Shown one piece after another: positions 1 through 11,631 of a DNA stretch of 64,000 nucleotides. Under the pieces are notes generated by a model, which did not search any database, was not told where the DNA came from, and saw only the letters and a program-made list of their open reading frames with translations. Source of the stretch: Azadirachta indica (taxonomy: Eukaryota; Streptophyta; Magnoliopsida; Sapindales; Meliaceae); the NCBI GenBank assembly GCA_022749755.1, contig CM040446.1, positions 9,944,367-10,008,366 on the forward strand, in the 5' to 3' direction. The first letter of the stretch is position 1; each line of letters starts with the position of its first letter. The position numbers were made by a program, and so were the translations under genes.

Positions 1-537
1 GCGCATTACTTTCATTTTCCAAATCAATGTAGTTAAATTATGTATTATATTGCTAGCACATGATTCTCACTGTATGATGACCTCCAAAAACATTTAAGAG
101 TTTTCTGAAGTGTCTCTCTTGCACCAAATAAATGTTTTATCTGTCTTCCCAAAAGCCCATATAAATTACTATCAACCATCTTATTCTTGCTTGCTCAGAC
201 TTCATGCATCCTATTGTCATATTCACTTTAGTTATCTACGTATCCATAGTATGGATAATCCCTAATGCGCTATTATATGGTAGCTTTTATATACATCTAC
301 ATTTAACTGCCTATTGAGCTGATTATTTTTGTTAGTATTTAGTTGCTATCCATGTTTATACCTTGCTGGGAATCTTAAAATCTATGTTGAGTAACAACAT
401 TTAGGGCTGTTGATTCCTTAGTCTCTTAAATATCGAACATTGTATGATGAGCGAATTTATTAATAATTTATTGACACATGATGTAAAGATTGAATTTGTG
501 AAACTAGCTGGCTTATGAACTTTCATAAATTGCACAG
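1..537 (+). other. Intron of the myosin XI gene (window starts inside the gene)
   Basis: No coding segment is recognisable here. The stretch is AT-rich, has stops in all frames and ends in a splice acceptor (ttgcacag at 530-537) directly before the first visible myosin tail exon. The motor, IQ and early coiled-coil exons must lie to the left of the window. Confidence 0.7.
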
Positions 538-3500
538 TCTTTGCTGCTATCAGAAAGACAGGCGGCAGAAGAGGCCAGAAAGGCCTGTTCAGATGCTGAG
601 GCCAGAAATGCAGAACTTGTTAAGAAACTTGAAAGTACGGAACAAAAAGTGGATCAGCTTCAGAATCTGTGCAGAGGTTAGTGGATGCTATTTAAAACAG
701 TTGAATTTTATATTATATAGTTCTTGAAAATACATACCTTGCTTGTTTATCACTGTTTTGCTTCAACCATGCAAGTACAAATATGCTTTTCTCTCTTACC
801 TGCCTGGAGGCCTTAGGTTCGTCTTTTTTCATCAAACATTTTCACAATTTTTTATTCTATATAATCAGGCTAGAAGAGAAACTTTCCAATTCAGAATCAG
901 AGAATCAAGTACTTCGTCAGCAGGCATTGACAATGTCACCAACCGGGAAATCTTTGTCTGTGCGACCAAAGTCAATGGTTATTCAGGTATAAATGGAATA
1001 CTAGGTCATGATAATCCTTGCATTATAACATACAAGTTATATTAAACTAACCACTCATCAATTTGCAGAGGACTCCGGAGAATGGAAATGTTCAAAATGG
1101 AGAAATGAAGGTTGCACCGGTAAGGGGGCATTGTTGTCTGAAGTTCTACAAAAGCAACTTGACAAAGGTCTCAAGTATTGAATTTTTTTATTATTTCAAT
1201 TGCTTACTGTCTTCTCTGTGGTGCAGGACATGACTCTTGCCTTATCTAATGCACGTGAACCTGAATCAGAGGAAAAACCTCAAAAATCTCTTAATGAAAA
1301 GCAGCAGGTCAGTTGGCTTGTGACATGTGTGAAACAATATAAATATATTTACTTGTTGGCTCAAATGCATCTGACAATTTGCACCCATAACGCATGCTAT
1401 GCTATATATCTTATTTGGCATTCCCTTTTAGTTGTTTATTTCCACTCCTTTGATGGTTGATTTTCTGGTTCTAATTTGTCCATGTGTTCTACTTTTTTGT
1501 TACAGGAGAACCAGGACCTTCTGATCAAGTGTGTATCACAGAACCTGGGATTTTCTGGTGGCAAACCAGTTGCCGCTTCTGTGATATACAAGTGTCTTCT
1601 TCACTGGAGGTCATTTGAAGTTGAAAGGACTACTGTTTTTGACCGAATCATCCAGACAATAGCTTCAGCCATAGAGGTAAGATTTCTTGTGGCCTTTAAA
1701 GTTTTTTACTCAACCATATTCTTCAACTGAAAGCAATGCAATATGTAGTGCTGACTCTTGGTATACATACAAATAATATTGGCAACATCCACCCTATTGA
1801 AGGTCCAGGATAATAATGATGTATTGGCCTATTGGCTTTCTAATTCGTCAACATTACTGCTGCTTCTCCAACACACACTCAAAGCCAGTGGTGCAGCTAG
1901 CTTGACGCCACAACGGCGTAGAACAACATCAGCTTCTCTTTTCGGAAGGATGTCTCAGGTAGGAAGCATCTGTTTTACGCTTTGCAAGTACCTTGTCCTG
2001 GTGTTTAACATTTTTCCTGATCCTCATCTGCTTATTTCTTCTCCCTTGTGCAAATTTTAGGGACTGCGGTCCTCTCCTCAAAGTGCAGGACTCTCATTTC
2101 TTAATAGTCGAGGGCTTGGTAGACTGGACGACTTACGACAGGTGGAGGCAAAGTATCCGGCATTACTCTTTAAGCAGCAGCTCACTGCCTTCCTTGAAAA
2201 GATATATGGAATGATAAGAGACAATCTAAAGAAAGAGATCTCTCCATTGCTTGGATTATGTATTCAGGTTTGATGAAGAGCCTGTTTTATTGGGTGCACG
2301 ATATGTCTTGCTTTACTGTTTCTCGAAAAGACTATTTTAAGGTATAAAACCTGTAGTTGACGAGTCAGTATCAAGGAATTTGGTTAACCTGTAATTGATG
2401 AGCCTGTATCAGGGAATTCGGTTAACTAAGAAGTGATGAAACAAGACTTGTTTGTAGAGGGTCCAAATATTGCAAGAAAACTATTTAGAAGGAAAGTAAA
2501 CCTGTAATCGATGAGTTGGTACCAAGGAATTTAAATAATAGCCTGTTTAAGAAGATACACATCTGGACAGTTTGGAAACAGTCTAAACAATGGAGAAAAG
2601 CTAGAAAATAAGGTATAATAACCCAAGCTACTAGATTTGGTACTTCCTTGACATGGTAGACTGTTTAACTATAAGAAAGAAAAAGAACCATTCTTGTTGC
2701 CGTTCCAAGGGGCTATACGAGCCTAAACCTGAAATTCTCTCAAGTAAATTATGTACAAGTTTTAAAAGAATTCGGATGCTCGTGTTTGTCTATATATGGT
2801 CATCCCACTCCATATGTGGCTTGAGTATCTTTTGAATGGATACCAAGCAATATGTACTCATTCTTTTTAGGTATCTTTGTACAATGCAGGCACCCAGGAC
2901 CTCAAGGGCAAGTTTAGTTAAAGGACGTTCACAAGCTAATGCAATTGCTCAGCAAGCTTTAATTGCTCACTGGCAAAGCATTGTGAAAAGCTTGAATAGT
3001 TATTTGAAGACCATGAAAGCTAACTTCGTGAGTTCTTAGTTTCATGAAATATGTCAACATTTGTGATTTTACCTCTAGGAATAGCATCACGCTTTCTTCT
3101 TCTGCTTTTACAGGTGCCTCCCTTCTTAGTCCGTAAAGTATTCACTCAAATATTTTCATTCATCAATGTTCAGCTGTTCAATAGGTACTTTATCTCTCTC
3201 TCTCTATCTCTCTCTCTCTCTGCCCAATATGTATACTCACTACACTTAAACATGAAAATTATGTGGCATGTATTTCATAACTTTTGCAGTCTTCTTCTGC
3301 GGCGTGAGTGTTGCTCGTTCAGTAATGGGGAGTATGTAAAAGCCGGTTTGGCTGAATTAGAACAGTGGTGCTATGGTGCAACTGAGGAAGTAAGCACCAG
3401 CAATCATGTGTAGCCTTTAATTTCCCTGCATTTTCTTCTTAGATCTTACCTAAACTCTTCTTGCTGTGCAGTATGCAGGTTCTGCTTGGGATGAGTTGAA

Positions 3501-4303
3501 GCATATTAGGCAGGCTGTAGGGTTCCTTGTAAGATTCATTTATATAGCTTTATGCATTCAGAAGCTGATTATTATAAGTATCACTATAATATGCTGATCA
3601 CTCTTTTGTTTTCTTTATGACTCAGGTCATACATCAAAAGCCCAAGAAGACTTTGAATGAAATAACAAAAGAACTTTGCCCTGTCAGTGCCTTTTCTCAT
3701 TCAAGCTACAGCACTAGTTTTATGTTTTTCATCTTTTTATAATCAAATTATATATCTTTTTCTTGTCATTCCTTCAGGTGCTCAGCATACAGCAATTATA
3801 TAGAATCAGTACAATGTACTGGGATGATAAATACGGTACACACAGTGTGTCTTCAGATGTAAGTGAATTAAATCAGCACAGACATATGATGTTTCTTGAG
3901 GCCAATGCCTGAACAATGTTAAAGCTCTCTATTGCATTGTTATTTTTGGCATTCCGTGATTCCCGCTTTCCGCATAAGTGTAAATATAATTGTTAAAGCC
4001 TTCTAATGCAGGTGATTTCGAGTATGAGAGTTCTTATGACTGAGGACTCAAACAATGCTGTCAGCAGTTCTTTTCTGTTAGATGACGACTCAAGGTAGTG
4101 TTTTCTTGACGTCATTGTATCTTCATCCTTGACACTATCTATTTTCTATCTTGTTTATAAATTTAAATAATCAATGCAGCATCCCATTTACGGTTGATGA
4201 CATCTCCAAGTCTTTGCAACAAGTAGACATTGCTGATGTAGAACCTCCACCTTTGATTCGCGAGAACTCTGGTTTTGGGTTCTTACTTGCACGCAAAGAG
4301 TGA
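538..4303 (+). CDS. Class XI myosin heavy chain, C-terminal coiled coil and globular tail (5' partial)
   Basis: Actin-based motor that moves plant organelles and vesicles; only the cargo-binding tail is in the window. Exons by GT-AG junctions and continuous phase: 538-676, 869-986, 1069-1119, 1227-1307, 1506-1676, 1803-1958, 2061-2267, 2890-3027, 3114-3184, 3290-3389, 3472-3528, 3626-3682, 3778-3858, 4012-4094, 4180-4303 (TGA). The first exons encode the end of a coiled coil ([19 protein letters not shown], then [19 protein letters not shown]). From 1506 on comes the globular tail with a DIL domain, including [46 protein letters not shown] and a C-terminus near [13 protein letters not shown]. 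Wording is closest to the MYA1/MYA2/XI-K group, and the Arabidopsis-like neighbourhood favours XI-K. The junction of exons 1 and 2 is out of phase by one base unless a non-standard acceptor is used (see findings). Confidence 0.93.
3191..3222. repeat. (TC)n microsatellite in a myosin intron
   Basis: About 30 bases of nearly pure TC dinucleotides, interrupted once by an A, directly after the donor of the exon that ends at 3184. Probably a polymorphic simple repeat; it also supplies a pyrimidine-rich intron start. Confidence 0.85.
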
Positions 4304-4310
4304 TAGCTAT

Positions 4311-4379
4311 GTTGAACCTCCATCTTTAACCCGTGAGAACTCGTTTTGGGTTCTTACTTCCATGCGCAAGAGTGATAAT
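4311..4379 (+). repeat. Imperfect tandem copy of the myosin coding terminus in the 3' UTR
   Basis: Bases 4311-4379 repeat 4238-4305 with about ten differences and small gaps. The copy again runs from the EPP...RENS codons to a TGA-like end. It lies after the genuine stop at 4301-4303, so it is untranslated unless that stop is bypassed. Confidence 0.85.
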
Positions 4380-5671
4380 ATTCACAATCATGGACCCAAA
4401 TATTGGATCCTTTTCATGGTGTCTCCAGCATGTGCTGCACACCTGTGCATATAATCCCATGGTCTGTCACCATTCATGTGTATAATATAGTCTCAATCAT
4501 TGACATCTGGGTCAATTCATTCTTTCCCTCAAGTTATTTAAACGCGGGGAGCGTTTGTTAGAAGCCGTATCACTCGGTGTGATAATGTGCAGTTACAGAA
4601 ACAGGCATTCAGTCGGGTAATTTCTGACATGCCTGGAGTCTTCTTTTCTTTTCTTTTCTTTTCTTTTTTTCATTTATTGATTCATTTTTTTGGTCAGGCT
4701 TTTCTCACATTGTTGTTTGTGAGGGGTTTTTCATGGTTTTATAGTGGGGTTTTTTTGGTTTCCCTAATTTTTGGGTGTAAATGACAATAGCTGTATTTTA
4801 TAGGCTACTATATGGTGTATGAGAAAGCAATTTGTATTTAATTTGATTTGATGGAACATTTGATTTCTTGGAGTTTCAATACAGCATTCTCTAGTGTCAA
4901 AGAAATCATTATTCCATATCATAAAGGAGAGTTCCTCTCTCATTCCGTTAAATACAAGTGGAGGGTAATTAACACGTGGGACCCTCACCTCTAGTCACAC
5001 AACCAGCTCTCATTCACAAATTGATAAAACCAAATCACTGTGCATTAACAACTGTGCGTTATTATAAACAGGTTAGCCAAGCCACTTCTTTCTGATCATC
5101 TACATGCCAAATAAGGCTTTGTTTGGTATTGTAATACTTGTGCTTTGGAAACAAAATTAAAAAAAAATATTATTTATTAATGTATAATACTTTTTATCTC
5201 ATAAAAGTTGTGATTTTTAATTTGAAAAGAAATAAAAAATTAAAAGCAATTTGAGCTATTCCAATGATGAAATTGGTAGGAATTTTTCATTAATTTCATA
5301 TTCAGTGACCATTGCCATTAATATAAAATCCTTCTGGGACAACTCTCCTAAAATTTATCACTCTATCCCCATCTCACGAGTTTATCGGATTTAAGAACAC
5401 AATTCACAAATGTGAGTTTCGTTGAGAAAAAAAAAAAAAAAAAAAAACAAGTAATATACAAAACTCACATGTCCCAAATCCAAATTAGTGACAGGACCCG
5501 TGTGACAAAATCATTATTGTCATTGATTTTATGTAACAGACAGGATTATAACCATTTCTACTGAAGCAGTAGCTCATTTCTTGAAAACTGCCCCCTCAAT
5601 TCTCCCAGAAAAGAATAAAAGAAAAAAAGACTGCAAAGTATGACAACTCTATTAGTACACAACAGTTAGGA
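4380..5671. other. Tail-to-tail spacer between myosin XI and GPCAT
   Basis: Holds the 3' UTRs of the two convergent genes. Visible landmarks are a TTTTC pentamer run near 4641-4668 and a poly-A tract of about 20 at 5428-5447. No ORF with recognisable similarity was found. Confidence 0.6.
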
Positions 5672-8546
5672 CTAACTTGCCTCAGCAGAGTTATTGGGTT
5701 CCATTGCATTCTCCGTCACAACCAAGGTTTCATCCTGCGGAGCTGGAGGTGATTGTATCTCTGCTTTTTTCTTCTCTTTCAGAATCACCTGCCTAGGCAT
5801 TACATCTAGCAGAAAGCTTCCTCCATTCCATACAGCTGCTGAAACCTTGAGTATTTGAAAAATCACATGCAATTCATACGACAAGAAGATGGGGACAGTG
5901 AGTGCCATGGTTGCAACAGTAAAAATGCCTTGAAATGCAATGTACATAAACATGCGATTTTGATCCCCAAGCAAACCACTTAGACGCCACCAAACATTGT
6001 TAGCTTTCTGTGCCTTCTTGGAGAGCTCCCTATCAAACCAAGAAGTCAATATTAGAATGAAACAGGATAACGCATACAGGTTTAAACCAAAGAAAAGTTT
6101 ATGAGAGATGATTTCAGAACCTGTAAGAGGTCATGACTTCAGGATCCCTTAATAGCCTTTGTCGACGTAGTACATTGACAATTAGAAAATAAAGAACCTG
6201 CCAGAGGGTATAAGCGCCTAAGGGAACTACAAACAGCCAAGTCAAAAGGTAGGATTTATCCTCCACATAAGGCCATGAAGCTCTTCTAGAAGTTCCTTCA
6301 GGATGCATAGCGGCAAAAGTTTCTGGATTCCACCAACGAATGGTGAAAAACACTAACCCTGAGAAGAAAACTATTAGTTAGCAAGATGTGAAATTACATT
6401 ACCAAAACAGAAGACAAGCTTAGTCTCTCTTCTAGCTCCCGATTGTATACCATTTTTTTGGCTAATAAGAAACAATACTGATATAATCAATAAATACAGC
6501 ATCAGAATTTCAGACTTACTTAAGGTTCACTAATTGCTCCAGGTTCAGCCACAAATCCATAATTCAATTCATGAGAATTCCCAATGCTTATTCTTAATAC
6601 ACAGTAAAAGTTACTCTATTTAAGAAAACCGAGCCTAATGGTTAACTACTTGGAAAAGTACATGGTAAATTTGCTATAAATAAGAACTTATTGAATAAAA
6701 TTGCAACCACACAAAACTGTGTTCTACAAATGAATAAAAGATTGTATATTTATCAAATATAAACATGCTAAATTAGATACTAATTACAAATTCATATTGA
6801 TATAGAATAATTAATTTTTTGTCTAGTGCAGACACCACATTATATGTTGGAGACATTGCAATTCAACTTTTCAACTCCATAGGCAATTCTTAACAAATTT
6901 AGTCTAAAACATTGCTTTATATTCAGAACAAACAAAATATTGTCACACACTTTGAAGAGATACTAAAAGAGAGAGAAAAGGGTTCAACTCACCAGGTAAA
7001 AGATGTATTAGGACACTAACAATCTTGTCCACGGAATTGAAAACCAAGCTACAACGCCAAACAATCAATGCCCATGCTAATGGCCCCTACAGCAATATAC
7101 AGAGGATGTATAAAGTGCACAAATTGTTTATAACCAGGAAGGGAAGAGGCAAGACTCTTAGCTTACCTCTGCAAATGAGAAGCAAACCATGAAAAGCTTT
7201 TCATTTTTAGGATGCAGAAGAAGGTCGATCAAGAAGATCGTATTAGCATAATAGCAGAAATCCTGGCACACAAGAGCATCCATGTCACTTTTCTCGTTTC
7301 TCATCTTTACATGACTCGGCAAAACTTCAATAGAGGAAGCATGGTGGATAAATGCTTAAGATTACATAAATAGAAATGCTCATCCCTCGGAAGCAATATA
7401 TTGAATGGAAGTCCTACATCAACATTTGAAATCACTTCCAGAATAAAGATGTTACCGTCAGGCTTTAACTTAACTATGAGAAAACAGCATGTTGGTTTTG
7501 CTTATTATGTAATATGCATTGAACATAATGTTAAACATAGGAGTCCAGAATGCACGGAGTTAAAACTATTATGTTTTCTAATAACATAATAGTTTTCTAA
7601 AACACAGCACCCTTGAAACTTGAAAAAAAGAAAACTACATGTTACTAGTAAAATTAACGCTTATCACTCTGCATATAAACTACCTCAAATAATTCTAATA
7701 TTGATTCCAATAACATTCCTTTATCCAAAAATAATTGATACCAAACTAAATTTGTACTACACTGAATTAATCATTTGCAATACACAAAGCTAGAACTTAC
7801 CAGAAGATAGTAATGCCATTTTTTGAAGCGGTAATAAATCCAACGAAGAGGAACAAAGATGACATAGAACAAACAATATACATAAGGAATGTCTTGAGGC
7901 CCTGAGAATTGAAAGTTAACAAACCAACAACCAACCAAAAAAAAAGGGGTCAATAAACTTCTAAAGAATAGCAAGAACTCTAATGCATTCAAACAATGAA
8001 ACAGTTCTCCACTCACTTGCTCCCAATAGGAAACAAAAACCTCCAAAACCGAGAACCCCAAGAAGATGAGTCACCTAAATAATCATTAAACGTAAATCAA
8101 ATTACAAGCTTAAATCCAACTCCAAATGATTGAGACATGCCATAAACAATAAACCAAAGAAAAAAAAAAAAAACATGAAGTAACAAAACAGAACGAGTAA
8201 TTCAAAATCCATTGAAAAGTAATATCCTATTCCTATTGCAAAGTAACCTTGTTAATGAATCTTTCATGTTCCTCGGCTTGCTTAGCGATCTTAACGGCTT
8301 GTTTAGACAAAATCTCTTTTGTTTGAACCGCCTTTTTTGAGACCATCTCCTTTGTTTGAACCACTTTCTGCAACATAAACAAACAAGCAAATCATACACA
8401 GATCCAAAAAACCGCACAAAATTCAACAAAAAGCAAGCAAAATCACCAACTTCACATTTTACCTGCGATCGATCCTTGAACCGCTGCTTCACCGTTCCAA
8501 ACGAATCCCCGTTCGTCTCCTCAACAGCCTCGTCGTTACTCGACAT
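5672..8546 (-). CDS. GPCAT1: Glycerophosphocholine acyltransferase (GPCAT, DUF2838 family)
   Basis: Integral membrane acyltransferase that makes lysophosphatidylcholine from glycerophosphocholine and acyl-CoA, feeding phosphatidylcholine turnover. Eight exons read on the minus strand: 8546-8463, 8367-8248, 8074-8017, 7901-7801, 7262-7167, 7086-6993, 6358-6121, 6029-5672. They join in perfect phase to 382 residues, matching the plant family size. The N-terminus is hydrophilic (residues 1-68, with a duplicated VQTKE-S-K-AV stretch). It is followed by about eight hydrophobic segments, near 71-86, 95-111, 123-137, 143-163, 175-192, 222-248, 290-312 and 316-340. Signature stretches are [34 protein letters not shown] and [19 protein letters not shown]. 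The start is the first ATG of the exon, followed by [10 protein letters not shown]. The Arabidopsis counterpart is At5g35460. The C-terminal 40 residues are polar and probably soluble. Confidence 0.92.
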
Positions 8547-8549
8547 TCT

Positions 8550-9800
8550 TTCAATCTTTAGATATCCAGAAACAAAACGAAAGAACCAAAGCAAATGATT
8601 GATACAAGGTGATATTATCGTATGCTTATGTATATATATGTATACATATATACATATGGAGACCAAAGAAGAAGAATAAGAAGAATATTATTTATGTTAT
8701 TGTTAATAATAACGGGAGCAGTCCCTCTGTTTCTTCTTCTGCTTCCCCTGTTTAAACTTCAAAACAACATGACAGCTTAATTTTTAATTAATTAAGCCTT
8801 ATTATAGATTTCCTACTCATTATTTATTTTTAATCTAAACAATCTGTGTTTTTTGCGTATTAACACGTACCTTACGTGTGCGTTTCGACTTTACAATTAA
8901 CTATTCGAATCATCACGTGACGTCTATTCTACGTGGCTAACGATAACATTTTTATTTCTTTTTCAGTAAAATTATCAAAATCTTTATGAAATCACATCAT
9001 CTATAGTACAGCCGATTTTTTTTTTTCTTAAAATTAATAGAATTAATATTTTTTTTTTTCCTTTTTTAAATATTACCCAAAAATAAAAATAAAACCAAAT
9101 CCCTGTCTAACTATGTTTAAATTTCAATTTCAAGCCTCCTCTATTACCCAAAATTCTTTTTTTTACTAATTTAACTAAATTGACGTCCAAGAAAATGAAA
9201 TTAATATGATAATTTTGGCTTTTGGACATTCACTGTGTATAGATTTCTATCCCTGATCATCAATTGATCATCTAATTTAAATATGTTGATCTTAATTAAT
9301 TTTTAATTAATAACTCAATTAATTGTCTTTTATTAAAATAATTTGATGTTTTCAAACGCTTATGTAGAAGACAACAATTTGAGTAATTAGAACCACTCTC
9401 ACTGTCTCTTCTTTATTTACTTTTATATTTTATAGAGTTTGTTTATGAGTGATAAATGGGTTTACAAGTGGATAAATTGGGTCCTTATATGTAAAAACAT
9501 AAAAAAAAAAAAAATTGTCTACATCATAACATTAAAAAAACTACCTCATAAAAAATTTATCAAATCTTATAAATTCGCCAAAAATTATATTAATCTGAAT
9601 AAAAGAATAGAACTATCGTACATATATTATATCGTGTAACTTGTTCTCTTTAATTTGATAGGTTAAATTTAACTATTTGGTGTAAATAAAAAGGAATTAA
9701 TCGTAATTTTTGAAATTGGGCCTTTTTTTTTTATATATAATTTTGAGAGTAAGACACTTAAGCTAAGGAAAAAAAAAAAAATTCCTGAATCTTCCAAAAA
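8550..9800. other. Upstream region of GPCAT, AT-rich
   Basis: Contains the presumed GPCAT 5' UTR and promoter. A (TA)/(TG)-rich alternating tract lies at about 8623-8658, 80-110 bases upstream of the start codon. A CACGTGACGTC-like cluster (G-box core overlapping an ACGT element) lies near 8915-8925. The rest is AT-rich with homopolymer runs and no supported gene. Confidence 0.5.
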
Positions 9801-9814
9801 CGCAGTTTTTGTGG

Positions 9815-10080
9815 GAAGGCCCAGCCCACAGGCCCACACGCACCGTCGTCTAGCAAAGTCAAAGTCAAATTACAGGGTAGACCAAACGTGTCAGAAGATG
9901 ATTGGGTGGAGTGTTAGGATCTGCTAGAAAGTTAGAGACGTCTGCTGCGAGTGCCACGTAATTGAAAACGAGTTCCAAAGCCTACGTAGACAATACATAA
10001 ATACATAAATACATACATACACACATACGAAGAAGCAAAAGCTGTTGCGCCCGCAGCTGAAGGTGAAGGTTAAATTGCAT
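9815..10080. promoter_or_regulatory. GC-richer island with GGCCCA (site II-like) and W-box motifs
   Basis: Two GGCCCA motifs (9818-9823, 9831-9836), a doubled AAGTCAAA element (W-box cores, about 9856-9870) and ACGT cores (near 9955 and 9984) cluster in a segment clearly less AT-rich than its surroundings. It lies 1.3 kb upstream of the GPCAT start. It may be the distal GPCAT promoter, an upstream non-coding exon or the promoter of a lost gene. No ORF is convincing. Confidence 0.35.
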
Positions 10081-10237
10081 TTTCCGAATTTAATAAAAAG
10101 ATTGGATTCTCGCGTTTTCCAATTCCATACCATAATAATGCAACATAATCCTCTCCCATTTAATTCAATGTTCTTTTCCTTTCTTTTCCTATTCAATCCT
10201 CACGAGTGTTGTCAATCCAATTCAATACTAGCGCAAA

Positions 10238-10239
<2 letters not shown>

Positions 10240-10269
<30 letters not shown>
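10240..10269. repeat. Poly-A tract (about 29 A)
   Basis: An uninterrupted run of about 29 A residues. It could be the tail of an old retroposed sequence, but no body with recognisable similarity precedes it. Confidence 0.8.
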
Positions 10270-10272
<3 letters not shown>

Positions 10273-10488
10273 ATTGAAAAGTTAATCAAGATGTATTTTT
10301 TTCTAAAATTTATTTTAGCCGTCATTTTGAACACAATTTTAAATAATAGTTAAAAATTAAAATTAAGTAATTTTAAAAAAAATTCCTAAAAGTTTAAGTC
10401 AATGGAGTTCCACCCGATTATTATTATAACATGTATGCCTTAATGGAAAATGAATATAGGAATAAGAAATCAAAAGAAAAGATATGTT

Positions 10489-11631
10489 AGGACCTGTTTT
10501 TTTTTTAAAAAAAAATTGAATATAATTATTTAAATATTTAAAAATTATTTATTTTTTAATTTATATATAAATATTTATTAAAAATATCTTGATATAATTA
10601 AATTAAAATTTTTTATTTAAATATGAATAGATAAAAGTCTAAATAATTTAAATATTTTATTTATAAATAATACCTTTAGTTTATTATTTAATATTTATAT
10701 ATGTAAACAATTTAATATATTATTTTAAGATTTTTAAGAACATATGTGTGAATATATTAGCTTTACATAAAACAACTTAATATTTATATTCAAATATTTA
10801 AGGTAAAAAAAATATACATATATCAATTAAATTTATATTTCAGTCGAATTCATATTTTAATCATATTTAAATTTCAAATGGAAAAAATAAACACTACGTA
10901 TATTTAATTTAGATGATGGTAGCATTTTTTTTTTATCTAAACTCTAAATATGACTAAAATCTGAATTTAATTGAATTTGAATCTGAATAATATGTTTATT
11001 TTTTATTTTTAAAAAAATCTGAAAATAAGTATTAAGTTGTTTGTTTTGATAAAATAAAAAGTTTGAAAATTAATATTTTAACATATATATCTTTTTAAAT
11101 AATATATTTATGTTTGCAATAATTTGATTATATTAACAGAATAATAGATAAAAAATTAATAAATTATATTACTATACACATTATATATCTGTTTGGTATA
11201 TGATTTCTTTCAAAAAAATAATTTCTAATTGATGATATAAAGACCAATAAAAATTAAATAAAAATAATAAGTTATATTGTAATATAATTATAATTATATT
11301 AATATATAAATTTATTGTAATAAGTAAAGTATGAAATAAATAGAATTGAAAAAACAAGTAGAAAAAACTCACAATAAAGAAAAGATATATCAAATATAGT
11401 TAAATAGGATTTTAATTTTATTAGTAAATAAAATAATAATAGAAATATTTTGAAAAATAAAAAATATTAAATTATTCAAATATTTGATTATTCATATTTA
11501 AGTCAAAATTTTTAACTTAATTATATTAAGGTGTTTTTAACAAATATTCATATATAAGTTAAAAAATAAACTACTTTTAAACATTTGAATAATTATATTT
11601 AACATATATATCGGAAAAATAAACAACCCCT
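10489..11631. mobile_element. Foldback/MITE with long terminal inverted repeats (hAT-like ends)
   Basis: The first 200 or so bases (from AGGACCTGTTTTTT) match the reverse complement of the last 200 (ending ...AACAACCCCT), with several 15-20-base identical blocks. Known plant hAT-derived MITEs begin with similar GGGG(C/T)TGTTT termini. No clean target duplication is visible. A second inverted-repeat element is nested inside at 10766-11044. No transposase is encoded. Confidence 0.65.
10766..11044. mobile_element. Nested inverted-repeat element inside the foldback
   Basis: AAAACAACTTAATATTTAT at the left end mirrors ...AAGTATTAAGTTGTTT at the right end. Pairing continues through the arms to a centre near 10910, so the whole segment of about 275 bases can fold on itself. 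Confidence 0.6.

Noticed and set aside
8202..8666. Minus-strand ORF reading through the GPCAT first exons and intron
   Set aside because: It is a frame running through an intron; the spliced model keeps the conserved frame.
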